Source: Candidatus Methanophagales archaeon
GTDB taxonomy: Archaea > Halobacteriota > Syntropharchaeia > Alkanophagales > Methanospirareceae
Direction of reading: 5' to 3'
DNA length: 5,967 nucleotides
NCBI GenBank assembly: GCA_023131215.1
Contig: JAGLZV010000008.1
Coordinates: 1-5,967 of the forward strand
Shown here: positions 1-5,863 of the stretch, piece after piece
Layout of the letters: every line of letters begins with the position of its first letter
Numbering within the stretch: the first letter of the stretch is position 1
The notes under the pieces: model-generated
What the model was told of the DNA's origin: nothing
What the model saw: only the letters and a program-made list of their open reading frames with translations
Databases searched by the model: none
Translations under genes and position numbers: made by a program

Positions 1-671
1 CGCAAACAGATTCTCAGCGCTTCTTCCAGGATTGAAGCCACACCATTCATAAACATGGATAGCTCAAGCGAGTCCACTTCAACACCTTCGCTCTCTCTTA
101 TCTTTGATTCTATCCGCTCTATCTGACCTCGTATATTCTCATACCCTGCGTTTTCAAGCTTTCTTATACTTTCCAAATAATCTCTGCATTTGTCCATCAT
201 CCGAGAATAAAGGACGACCTCATGCCTGTCTTTTATACCCTCAAACATCTTAATCACCCATTCAACATCTGCAAAAACTACTTTCCTGACCTTCGCTCTA
301 TCCATTCTTATCCTTCCGTTTACCACGCATCCCAGCTCAAATAAACCCTCCTTTACCTTCCCCAACTCATCCCTGAACTCCTTCGTGCTTATCCCGTATT
401 TATCTTCGAAATCGTATAAAATTCGCATTTGTTCTGCATACCGATTTGCAATTCCCAGAATGTCTCTCTCCATCACCTTCTCCTTTATGCTTCTCTTTCT
501 TACCGTAACGATGTATCGAACTAAGAACGATACACCTATTGCTGCAGGGATAAAGATGAGTATAATAGTTATTGCAAGGTCTGAATAAGGAATCAGTGCG
601 AAAAGTAAGACGACACCAATGACGATTAATGCTAAAAGAGCAAGTGGAACAAATATTCTATACCCTTTCAT
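1..671 (-). CDS. Two-TM membrane protein with cytoplasmic helical domain (3' end outside window)
   Basis: I read an open frame on the minus strand from ATG at 669-671 to the window edge, 223 complete codons with no stop. The protein begins MKGYRIFVPL and has two hydrophobic stretches at about residues 6-27 and 31-53, followed by basic VRKRSIKEK. By the positive-inside rule this is a helical hairpin with both ends in the cytoplasm. Residues about 60-223 are soluble, charged and strongly helix-forming (for example ESIRKLENAGYENIRGQIER), probably a bundle or coiled coil. I recognise no catalytic motif or family. The start overlaps the end of the upstream tubulin-like gene by 14 nt, and a GGGGG Shine-Dalgarno-like run (minus strand, 679-683) lies 7 nt before the ATG, so translation is probably coupled. 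The natural guess is a membrane partner or anchor for the tubulin-like protein; this is inferred from operon position only. Confidence 0.85.
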   Translation of the reverse strand, partial: MKGYRIFVPLALLALIVIGVVLLFALIPYSDLAITIILIFIPAAIGVSFLVRYIVTVRKRSIKEKVMERDILGIANRYAEQMRILYDFEDKYGISTKEFRDELGKVKEGLFELGCVVNGRIRMDRAKVRKVVFADVEWVIKMFEGIKDRHEVVLYSRMMDKCRDYLESIRKLENAGYENIRGQIERIESKIRESEGVEVDSLELSMFMNGVASILEEALRICL

Positions 672-1593
672 ACGCAAACCCCCTTATCTCCCGCAGTCTT
701 TCCAATTGGTCGAACTTATAGGTGAACAAATTGGTTATCGCTGCTACGTTTCGCCTCGTAGTGGACACAGCCAGATGGCACTCTTTTGAATACGAGAGCA
801 TGAATTCCTCTATTTGCTCCCTATCCACACTTTTACTCCTAATATAATATTCCGGGACTCGAAGAAAGGAGATGCTCTTTTCACCACCTACCGGTGCATC
901 GGAAACGCTGAGCTTATCCAATGAAACATGAAGAAGTGTTCCGAGGTCAAGGGGTTTGTGCCTCAGAAAAGGGAAGATATACCCCCATAATCCCTTCGTA
1001 AGCTCTGAAGCCCTTGATAATGCCACGTATCCGGGCTCATTCGCGAAGGACAAAGCCTTTATGACCTCATCCATAGGCATAGACAATTGCATCTCCTCGG
1101 GTAACGAACCGGGTCGTGATGTCCCAATAAGAATGTCTGCGATACAGGATGAGACATACCTGTTATACTGGGGATAATAATCTTCAAAATTAGGAAGATG
1201 CGCTATTCTCTGGTTATCAACGATTATAAATGAGTTCACATGCTCCTTTAGCTTTTCCATCGAATAATATGCATTTATCAGCTCTTCTCTTTTTTCCCGC
1301 CTGTTCGCAGGCAAAACGCCAACAAGAATTACTTTTATGTTTAGCCCTGTCAGCGTTTCTGCTATATGAGGCATTATATTACAATCACCAAGTCCGGAGA
1401 ATAATAAGGCGAATTCAATGCCTTTTACTTTCTTTAGAGTCGCCTCAATTTTATCATCCTTATCGCTCTCTTTTTCCGGCTCGAGCTTGGGCTTGATAAC
1501 GATTGGCTTGGCTCTTCTCACCTCTTTATATTCCAGTAAAGCGTCGAGAATTGCTCCCCCTGCGTTTCCTATTCCGATGAATAGGTGTGTCAT
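658..1593 (-). CDS. Divergent FtsZ/tubulin-superfamily protein
   Basis: This 311-residue protein carries the order of FtsZ landmarks. The first strand and T1 loop are FIGIGNAGGAILDAL (residues 5-19). The T4 region is LLFSGLGDCNIMPHIAE (63-79). A strand plus helix follows in the FtsZ pattern of R..., LKxxV and a closing N: LKEHVNSFIIVDNQRI (115-130). An H7-like helix leads to SRPGSLPEEM (159-168), then PMDEVIKAL (173-181), where D175 may match a T7 aspartate, and GYVALSRASE (188-197), like FtsZ G-ALMGIG-A. The C-terminal domain is weakly conserved. The phosphate-binding signature GGGTGSG reads SGLGDCN, and the segment between T1 and T4 is shorter than in FtsZ (about 55 versus about 80 residues), so GTP binding or hydrolysis may be altered. 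It is neither ordinary FtsZ nor clearly CetZ; a non-canonical FtsZ-like family is the best fit. It probably forms cytoplasmic filaments or a membrane scaffold with the overlapping 2-TM gene. An AAAGGA ribosome binding site sits 5 nt before the ATG. Confidence 0.85.
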   Translation of the reverse strand: MTHLFIGIGNAGGAILDALLEYKEVRRAKPIVIKPKLEPEKESDKDDKIEATLKKVKGIEFALLFSGLGDCNIMPHIAETLTGLNIKVILVGVLPANRREKREELINAYYSMEKLKEHVNSFIIVDNQRIAHLPNFEDYYPQYNRYVSSCIADILIGTSRPGSLPEEMQLSMPMDEVIKALSFANEPGYVALSRASELTKGLWGYIFPFLRHKPLDLGTLLHVSLDKLSVSDAPVGGEKSISFLRVPEYYIRSKSVDREQIEEFMLSYSKECHLAVSTTRRNVAAITNLFTYKFDQLERLREIRGFAYERV

Positions 1594-1655
1594 ATTATTC
1601 CTTTAAAAAACTTAAGAAAAGAAAAGTTTTCATAAACGCTTTTCCTAATTTCGGT
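1594..1655 (-). promoter_or_regulatory. Gap between regulator and tubulin-like gene: T-rich 3' end, possible promoter, RBS
   Basis: These 62 bp hold three weak signals on the minus strand. The pyrimidine runs CTTTTCTTTTC and GTTTTTT (about 1604-1623) resemble archaeal poly-T termination of the regulator transcript. A TTTATG box (about 1631-1636), roughly 40 nt before the tubulin-like start, could be a TATA element giving a short leader. The leader would include AAAGGA at 1599-1604, an adequate Shine-Dalgarno. An odd palindrome GAAAAGTTTTC (1621-1631) lies between. It is unresolved whether the tubulin-like operon has its own promoter or is read through from the regulator. Confidence 0.4.
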
Positions 1656-2006
1656 CTAACTGTCTTCTTTTTCTACTTTCGTTTTCTCCTCTTTTGCTAT
1701 TATCTCGGAAATCATATCAGCTAAAGCTAACTCTAATTCTATTAACCTCTTGACAACTTCGTTCCCCTCATTTAATTTGTATAACTTCGTCTTCCCAAAT
1801 TTCCTTGTTACTTTTACAATTCCAATCTCTTCCAATCTTTCCCAATATTTGAATAATGTAACTTTTCCAATCCCTGCATTCTCTGCAATCTGTTTCTTTG
1901 AGTAATCAAACAGTCTATTCTCTATTAAGAAGTCAATTACCCTTATAATTGGATGGTCACCAAGATATTCGATTAGCACTGAATTATTTTCCCCTTCTTT
2001 GTACAT
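1656..2006 (-). CDS. Small winged-helix transcriptional regulator
   Basis: This 116-residue protein has a clear winged-helix layout. Helix 1 is about 17-30 (DHPIIRVIDFLIEN), helix 2 about 36-44 (SKKQIAENA), the recognition helix about 47-61 (GKVTLFKYWERLEEIG), the wing about 63-78 (IVKVTRKFGKTKLYKLN), and a C-terminal helix about 82-106 rich in Leu, Ile and Glu probably serves dimerisation. The tail is highly charged. I recall this type as a common archaeal wHTH family, often found beside a small protein beginning like the one encoded at 2088. It likely binds as a dimer to the inverted repeats in the 81-bp divergent promoter and controls itself and the plus-strand genes; this is inference from position. 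No Shine-Dalgarno precedes the ATG and a TATA box lies about 29 nt upstream, so the transcript is probably leaderless. The gene looks more AT-rich than the tubulin-like gene, which may mean separate origin. Confidence 0.85.
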   Translation of the reverse strand: MYKEGENNSVLIEYLGDHPIIRVIDFLIENRLFDYSKKQIAENAGIGKVTLFKYWERLEEIGIVKVTRKFGKTKLYKLNEGNEVVKRLIELELALADMISEIIAKEEKTKVEKEDS

Positions 2007-2015
2007 CGCAATTTC

Positions 2016-2037
2016 TATATGTTCATGGGTACATATA
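2016..2037. promoter_or_regulatory. Inverted repeat 1, TATATGT-8-ACATATA (candidate operator)
   Basis: Perfect 7-bp arms at 2016-2022 and 2031-2037 are separated by TCATGGGT. It lies between the regulator start and the shared TATA element, and its right arm is also the left arm of the next palindrome. Binding here would block transcription of the regulator. The sequence match is seen directly; operator function is inferred, and some symmetry is expected in such AT-rich DNA. Confidence 0.4.
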
Positions 2038-2046
2038 AATATATGT
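2031..2046. promoter_or_regulatory. Symmetric TATA element shared by both divergent promoters
   Basis: ACATATAAATATATGT is a 16-bp inverted repeat with 7-bp arms and a central AA, so it offers a TATA box to both strands. On the minus strand its centre is about 32 nt (TTTATATG core about 29 nt) before the regulator ATG, as expected for a leaderless archaeal transcript. On the plus strand a start about 25 nt downstream would fall near 2063, leaving a roughly 25-nt leader before ATG 2088. Confidence 0.55.
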
Positions 2047-2050
2047 TAGA

Positions 2051-2068
2051 AGTTCATTTGAATGAACT
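2051..2068. promoter_or_regulatory. 18-bp palindrome AGTTCATT-TG-AATGAACT (candidate operator)
   Basis: Perfect 8-bp arms flank a 2-bp centre. The centre lies 21 bp, two DNA turns, from the centre of the symmetric TATA element, and it covers the plus-strand transcription start predicted from that element. This is a classic place for a repressor dimer. The half-site GTTCAT also occurs at 2021-2026. The adjacent winged-helix protein is the obvious candidate ligand, by inference. Confidence 0.55.
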
Positions 2069-2077
2069 TATAAAGGT
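2067..2077 (+). promoter_or_regulatory. TATA-like box / weak ribosome binding site before 2088
   Basis: CTTATAAAG at 2067-2075 looks like a TATA box, but it is only about 17 nt before ATG 2088, so transcription from it would start inside that reading frame. AAGGT (2073-2077), 10 nt before the ATG, may instead act as a weak Shine-Dalgarno on a transcript from the upstream TATA element. I cannot decide between the two. Confidence 0.3.
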
Positions 2078-2087
2078 TTGAGAAATT

Positions 2088-2285
2088 ATGTCAATAACAG
2101 ATGAACAGATAAGAGCGGATATATTCCACAGATTGCACAGAAAGAAGAAATGGGGTAAATCTCATACTTCTTTTGACAACTTACAAAAAGGCGTACCATC
2201 TCATTTAAAAGGCAAATATCTTGAAATTGGTAAAGAACTGGTTAAAAACGGATTTTTAATTGCCTGTATGTTATACATATTTTTG
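2088..2285 (+). pseudogene. Truncated small archaeal protein (regulator partner), fused in frame to the next gene
   Basis: The first 59 codons read MSITDEQIRADIFHRLHRKK...HTSFDNLQKGVPSHLKGKY...GFLIA, a basic, compact, wHTH-like sequence. From memory this is the N-terminal part of a small archaeal family of about 80-90 residues that sits divergently to wHTH regulators and continues after GFLI with a segment like KPTSYGLxVSLNP. Here the match ends at A59 (about 2264), seven unrelated codons follow (CMLYIFL), and the frame runs straight into the signal peptide of the downstream secreted protein at 2286. There is no stop between them. I therefore read it as a broken gene remnant rather than a domain of the membrane protein. 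The alternative is a genuine 385-residue fusion, but that would bury the signal sequence 66 residues in. It is probably still transcribed from the divergent promoter and may still yield a short protein or a long precursor. Confidence 0.6.
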
Positions 2286-3245
2286 ATGAAAAAACGAAAA
2301 CTGGTTACATTGATGACATTAATGCTAACCGTGATTATAGTCTGCTCCCTCTCTTTTTCCACACCCGCGGCAGGGTCAGATGAGCTGAAGAGGGAGCTAC
2401 TTGAAGATATAATATCAGTGGATAAGCCGGAATTATTTGACGACTATGGTGAGCTATATCTTGCAAAGGCAAAGATACAGGTAGTGATACAGGGTATGGA
2501 AGGTAAGGATGTAACCTGGGATACAAAGGAGTGGGTGGATATTTTTCTTGGAATTGTTGACGATTTTGAAGAAATGGCGGATTTAAGCAAAAGTTCAGCC
2601 CCTTCAGACCACGTAGAAGCGATTGAAATCGCAGATAATATGGACATAAATGCACTCAGCGGATACGACATATTGGAAATACCGATGCTCGCAGAGCTTG
2701 CGCTTAAGCGATTTTACAGGAGCGAGGGGAAATTCTTTGAGGATATTTCAAGGAACGAGAAAGAGACAAAGCTTAAGATCGAATATGAGAAGATAAGTTC
2801 AATTTCATATAAAAAAGGTGGCATATATACGGTAAGCGATGCGAGCAGGATGGAGTTCGAGTCGAGGAGAGACGAATGGGTATATAAGAGAGACATGAGA
2901 AAGGCATCCGAATTCATTGACGAAGCGAGTTCATATCTCGATGAAGCGAGGAATCCCTCTTCAGAAATCTTTGGCGCTGCTTTTATGGAGATAATAAAAG
3001 CGAAGGATTCTTTTGAGAAAGCGAAGAAAATATATGAGAACCATGAGGATAAAGAACTGGGGAATGTAAAAGGGATTGAAAATGAGATAAAAAATGTTTA
3101 TCACAAGTTGATGCTTGACACGCTTAAGGTCGTTGCAATTTATCTTCTTATTCTTTCCTTTTTTACCGTTATAATATGGATGGATTTCAAAAGATGGGGT
3201 GAGGAATTAGATGACACGAGGTTGGGCGAAGAGCTTGTTGTTTAA
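2286..3245 (+). CDS. Secreted helical protein with C-terminal membrane anchor
   Basis: I place the start at ATG 2286, giving 319 residues, because a textbook signal peptide follows: MKKRK, then a hydrophobic core to about residue 24, then STPAAG with cleavage near residue 29-30. The frame is also open upstream to 2088, so a 385-residue form cannot be excluded. The mature part (about 30-278) is charged and mostly helical, for example FIDEASSYLDEARN and IIKAKDSFEKAKKIYE, reminiscent of TPR or spectrin-like helices. Residues 280-299 form one membrane helix, followed by a short tail FKRWGEELDDTRLGEELVV facing the cytoplasm. No catalytic motif is seen and the family is unknown to me. The stop lies 35 nt inside the next gene, so the two are one operon with coupled translation. 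No Shine-Dalgarno precedes 2286. The same architecture in the next gene suggests the two proteins act side by side on the cell surface. Confidence 0.8.
   Translation: MKKRKLVTLMTLMLTVIIVCSLSFSTPAAGSDELKRELLEDIISVDKPELFDDYGELYLAKAKIQVVIQGMEGKDVTWDTKEWVDIFLGIVDDFEEMADLSKSSAPSDHVEAIEIADNMDINALSGYDILEIPMLAELALKRFYRSEGKFFEDISRNEKETKLKIEYEKISSISYKKGGIYTVSDASRMEFESRRDEWVYKRDMRKASEFIDEASSYLDEARNPSSEIFGAAFMEIIKAKDSFEKAKKIYENHEDKELGNVKGIENEIKNVYHKLMLDTLKVVAIYLLILSFFTVIIWMDFKRWGEELDDTRLGEELVV
3196..3204 (+). promoter_or_regulatory. Strong ribosome binding site GGGGTGAGG for the large surface protein
   Basis: It contains GGTGA, complementary to the archaeal 16S 3' end, and ends 6 nt before ATG 3211. This fixes that start even though it lies 35 nt inside the preceding gene. 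Confidence 0.75.
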
Positions 3246-5670
3246 GATTGCAATTGGAGCCGTTTTACTCTTTGCTCTTTTGAGCTGTGTGCAAAATGCA
3301 AGTGCATCGGATATTGTAATAGAACCTTCTTCGATAGATGTACACTTCTCGTTTGGACAGTACGCAGATAATACGGCGTCACGATATTTTACCATTAGTA
3401 ATAACGAAAACACCACAGTTAGCGGCGATATAATTATTCCCTCTACTCCTCCTCATATAACTATCAAAGGTCCTTATTCTTTTACCTGCGGTGCTAAGTC
3501 AACCACCATCGCACAGTTTACCATCGTGGCATCACCATCGCCATCTGGTGAAGATGAAACGCGCACATTTACGATAGATATAGGAGGAAAGCCTGTCACC
3601 ATCACCGTAACAATAATCTACTACGCAAAGATCTCAGTATCTCCTTCTACCACAATAGATTTCGGAACAGTTGGCAGTACGGTTTCTTCACGATCGGAAA
3701 AAATAACGATTCGTGAGGAATTAGGGTATAAAAATGTTAATATAAATGTAGAAAAGAAAAGTGGAAATGGTTGGGTTACAGCAAGTCCAAACACGGGTAT
3801 TACTGTCTCAAAAACTAACTCTCGTGATGTCACATTTACGCTGACGCCAGGACCACCCGATTACGAGAGACAGGATAATAGATATACGTGGAAGTTTATC
3901 ATCACGAGCAGCAATGCAGACCCAGTTACGATAACAGTCGAAGCACGTATAATGAGACCGCCGAAACTTGGAAGGCTTTACGATGAAGAACTAGAAATAA
4001 AGTTTGATAAGCCAAAGGGAACAGTTTCGAAATACGATAGATATATTGATGTGCGAGTGAGAAATTTAGGAGATGAGCCAATGCATTTCAGCAGTAGCGT
4101 CTCAGAGTCACCAGGTGGTGGAATCACTATCAGAATAGATTATTCTCCTAAAGTAGTTTCTAAAAGGGGCAGTGAAAACATCGAGGTTCATATCATTGCT
4201 CCATACGATACTCCTGAAGGAACATATCAAGGAAAGCTACATATAGACGCAACAGATGAAGATGGTAAATACGATGCCGGTCGCGATGTGGACATAACAA
4301 TAAAGATAAAATGGCCGGTTGATTTCATCATTTCTTCTACTTCTGTTTATTTCACGCCCTCTCCGCCTTCTATTGATTTCGGCTCCTTAGAGCTGAAAGA
4401 GATAGGGTACGAAAAGAAACGCATTAATATAACGTTAACAGAGTTTTATCTTTATAAATCGGTGCGGAATTTACGATTTTCAAAGAGCGGTGAATATGGA
4501 GAATGGTTACATGATGATAAAGATTTCTCTAAAATTCCCCGGGGTGAATCAAGGAGTTTTACACTTAAAATAGAACCCGGATTGGAAGCAGTGCCTAAGG
4601 CTTATTCGTGGAAATGTGATATAAGTGCATCCGAAATAAGTAGAAAGAGAATGGAAGTAAAAGCGATGATAGTGCCGATGGATATCCCTGAGATGTTGGA
4701 ATATTTAAAGTCATTTAGAGAAAGTACCCTGAATAAGAGATATCCATCCTCAGAATCTATAATATCAAACGGAGTAGAGATGCTGGAAGTTGTAGAGAGA
4801 AGCGAAATAGGTGCAGAGGACTGGAAAAAAATACCTGTTTTGATGAAGGGAACGCTCTCTCTGCTCTCATCGCTGAATGATGGTATTGCATCCAGTGAAG
4901 AGGAAAACTATGGAAAAGCAGTGGAGAACTTATTGAGTGCCTCGGTGTCAACATCCACAATAAGCTCGAATTCTGAGCTGAACAATTGGGATATATCAGG
5001 ATATGCAAAGGATATCTCAACGGGTGCGGACAAGACAACGGAGGAGGTGTTGAGGGACGAGGCGAAAAAGCTTGAATTGCGAGCATGGGACATAAAGAAA
5101 TCAGTGGAGCACGCAATGGCAATGGGCGACATAAGCAGATTAAAAAAGGAGGAAAATGTGCTTGAATCCGCTCTTTCATATCAATATGCCGCTACGATAT
5201 ATGGTCTGCTCAACGATAAAGAAAAGAGATTGGAATGTGTCTATGAGGAATCTTTGCTCATGGATAAACATGATGAATTGGTGAGTGATGCGACGGACCT
5301 TCGTATCAAAGCGGAAAATAACATATCAAATAGCAAGGAGAATGACCTTCGTAAAATCTGGGATACGTATCTCCTTTTAAACCCTTATAAATATGATACT
5401 TTTTCTGCGAACTATAAAACCGCGGAGAGATACCTGAAGGATGCATCGAGGAAGTATAAGGTTGCAGGGGAGTCGCTTCTGTCTGAGGATACAGAAAAGA
5501 AGTTAAATGAAGTAAAAAGCGAGTGGAGTTATATATTATCTATGTTCTTCCTTGCGTGCATTCTGTATGGCGCAGCTTTCTTCTATGCGATAAGCCGGGT
5601 TATTATGGGCACGGTGGCTTATATGAGGGACATGTATGAGCGAGAGGTGGGAGATATTGTGGTTACGTAA
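3211..5670 (+). CDS. Large surface protein: signal peptide, four Ig-like domains, helical stalk, C-terminal TM
   Basis: The 819-residue protein starts with a signal peptide: MTRGWAKSLLFK, a hydrophobic core 13-25, and cleavage after A32 in NASA-SD. Four beta-rich units of about 100-120 residues follow, at roughly 34-137, 139-247, 258-368 and 371-489. Their closing strands look alike (PVTITVTIIYY, PVTITVEARIM, DVDITIKIKWP, RMEVKAMIVP), and units 2 and 4 share an IDFG motif near the start (149-152, 388-391), as in Ig-like ASH/MSP-type domains. Residues about 490-772 are helical and charged, a probable stalk or protein-binding bundle. A membrane helix at about 774-796 is followed by a 23-residue tail ending EREVGDIVVT in the cytoplasm. 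Sequons N67, N406 and N704 may be glycosylated. No enzyme motif is seen. It is the last gene of its operon, and a pyrimidine tract follows. A structural or adhesive envelope role is inferred from architecture. Confidence 0.85.
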   Translation: MTRGWAKSLLFKIAIGAVLLFALLSCVQNASASDIVIEPSSIDVHFSFGQYADNTASRYFTISNNENTTVSGDIIIPSTPPHITIKGPYSFTCGAKSTTIAQFTIVASPSPSGEDETRTFTIDIGGKPVTITVTIIYYAKISVSPSTTIDFGTVGSTVSSRSEKITIREELGYKNVNINVEKKSGNGWVTASPNTGITVSKTNSRDVTFTLTPGPPDYERQDNRYTWKFIITSSNADPVTITVEARIMRPPKLGRLYDEELEIKFDKPKGTVSKYDRYIDVRVRNLGDEPMHFSSSVSESPGGGITIRIDYSPKVVSKRGSENIEVHIIAPYDTPEGTYQGKLHIDATDEDGKYDAGRDVDITIKIKWPVDFIISSTSVYFTPSPPSIDFGSLELKEIGYEKKRINITLTEFYLYKSVRNLRFSKSGEYGEWLHDDKDFSKIPRGESRSFTLKIEPGLEAVPKAYSWKCDISASEISRKRMEVKAMIVPMDIPEMLEYLKSFRESTLNKRYPSSESIISNGVEMLEVVERSEIGAEDWKKIPVLMKGTLSLLSSLNDGIASSEEENYGKAVENLLSASVSTSTISSNSELNNWDISGYAKDISTGADKTTEEVLRDEAKKLELRAWDIKKSVEHAMAMGDISRLKKEENVLESALSYQYAATIYGLLNDKEKRLECVYEESLLMDKHDELVSDATDLRIKAENNISNSKENDLRKIWDTYLLLNPYKYDTFSANYKTAERYLKDASRKYKVAGESLLSEDTEKKLNEVKSEWSYILSMFFLACILYGAAFFYAISRVIMGTVAYMRDMYEREVGDIVVT

Positions 5671-5686
5671 CACTTTTTCTTTTTGC
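5671..5686 (+). terminator. Pyrimidine-rich terminator
   Basis: CACTTTTTCTTTTTGC follows the stop codon directly. Two T5 runs in a pyrimidine tract are typical of intrinsic archaeal termination. The following hairpin at 5693-5710 might assist. Confidence 0.5.
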
Positions 5687-5692
5687 AAAACA

Positions 5693-5722
5693 CTTTCTTT
5701 CTAAAGAAAGAACCTGTGCTAA
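5693..5722. repeat. Hairpin repeat copy 1 with TGTGCTAA tail
   Basis: CTTTCTTT (5693-5700) and AAAGAAAG (5703-5710) pair perfectly around CT. They are followed by AACC and TGTGCTAA (5715-5722), then an AAGAAAG run. The same hairpin-plus-tail order recurs at 5755, so this is one unit of a small local repeat family. Confidence 0.6.
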
Positions 5723-5754
5723 GAAAGAGTATGTTCTATGTTCTTTTGGTAAAG

Positions 5755-5784
5755 CTTTTCTTTCTAAGAAAAGGTTTGTGCTAA
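5755..5784. repeat. Hairpin repeat copy 2 with TGTGCTAA tail
   Basis: CTTTTCTT (5755-5762) and AAGAAAAG (5766-5773) pair perfectly around TCT. GTTTGTGCTAA follows, with TGTGCTAA at 5777-5784, the same offset from the hairpin start (22 nt) as in copy 1. The stem differs from copy 1 in sequence but keeps base pairing, which suggests selection or copying of the structure. Confidence 0.6.
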
Positions 5785-5837
5785 AAGAAAACAATGGATA
5801 GAGAAGATAAAAAGCTAAAAATGTTTTTTCTTTGATT

Positions 5838-5862
5838 AAACTTTCTTTTATAAAGAAAGTTT
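5838..5862. repeat. Hairpin repeat copy 3, 11-bp stem abutting the HD gene
   Basis: AAACTTTCTTT (5838-5848) and AAAGAAAGTTT (5852-5862) pair perfectly around TAT. The following GATGCGAAAG is a degenerate version of the TGTGCTAAAAG tail of copy 2. It ends one base before the HD-protein ATG, so it may act as terminator, promoter region (TTAAACTT about 26 nt before the ATG) or as a translation-occluding structure. Confidence 0.55.
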
Positions 5863-5863
5863 G

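Noticed and set aside
385..588. Plus-strand frame of 67 codons
   Set aside because: It lies antisense to the 2-TM membrane protein, whose minus-strand frame is open for the whole region with sensible TM segments and an operon overlap; the plus frame has no motif.
658..1593. Ordinary cell-division FtsZ or CetZ
   Set aside because: The T4 signature is not GGGTGSG, the protein is short, and the neighbours are not division genes; only superfamily membership is supported.
956..1606. Several plus-strand open frames opposite the tubulin-like gene
   Set aside because: All are antisense to a frame with recognisable FtsZ landmarks and show no domain of their own.
2286..2375. Lipoprotein signal (Cys20 of the secreted protein, Cys26 of the large one)
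   Set aside because: The residues before Cys do not form a good lipobox (IIVC, LLSC followed by VQ), and both have a better AxA/PAAG-type site downstream plus a C-terminal membrane anchor.
2335..2917. Minus-strand frames opposite the secreted helical protein
   Set aside because: They are Ser/Pro/Leu-rich translations typical of the antisense of a charged helical gene; no start signals or motifs.
4757..5179. 140-codon minus-strand frame inside the large surface gene
   Set aside because: The sense frame continues as coherent helices to a membrane anchor; the antisense product is a His/Pro/Ser/Leu-rich shadow.
5731..5784. Short plus-strand frame starting at ATG 5731 (17 codons)
   Set aside because: It crosses a hairpin repeat, has no ribosome binding site, and its end coincides with the repeat tail TGTGCTAA.
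5693..5862. CRISPR-like array
   Set aside because: The three units differ in sequence and spacing (62 and 83-86 nt) and are hairpins with loose similarity, not identical direct repeats with uniform spacers.
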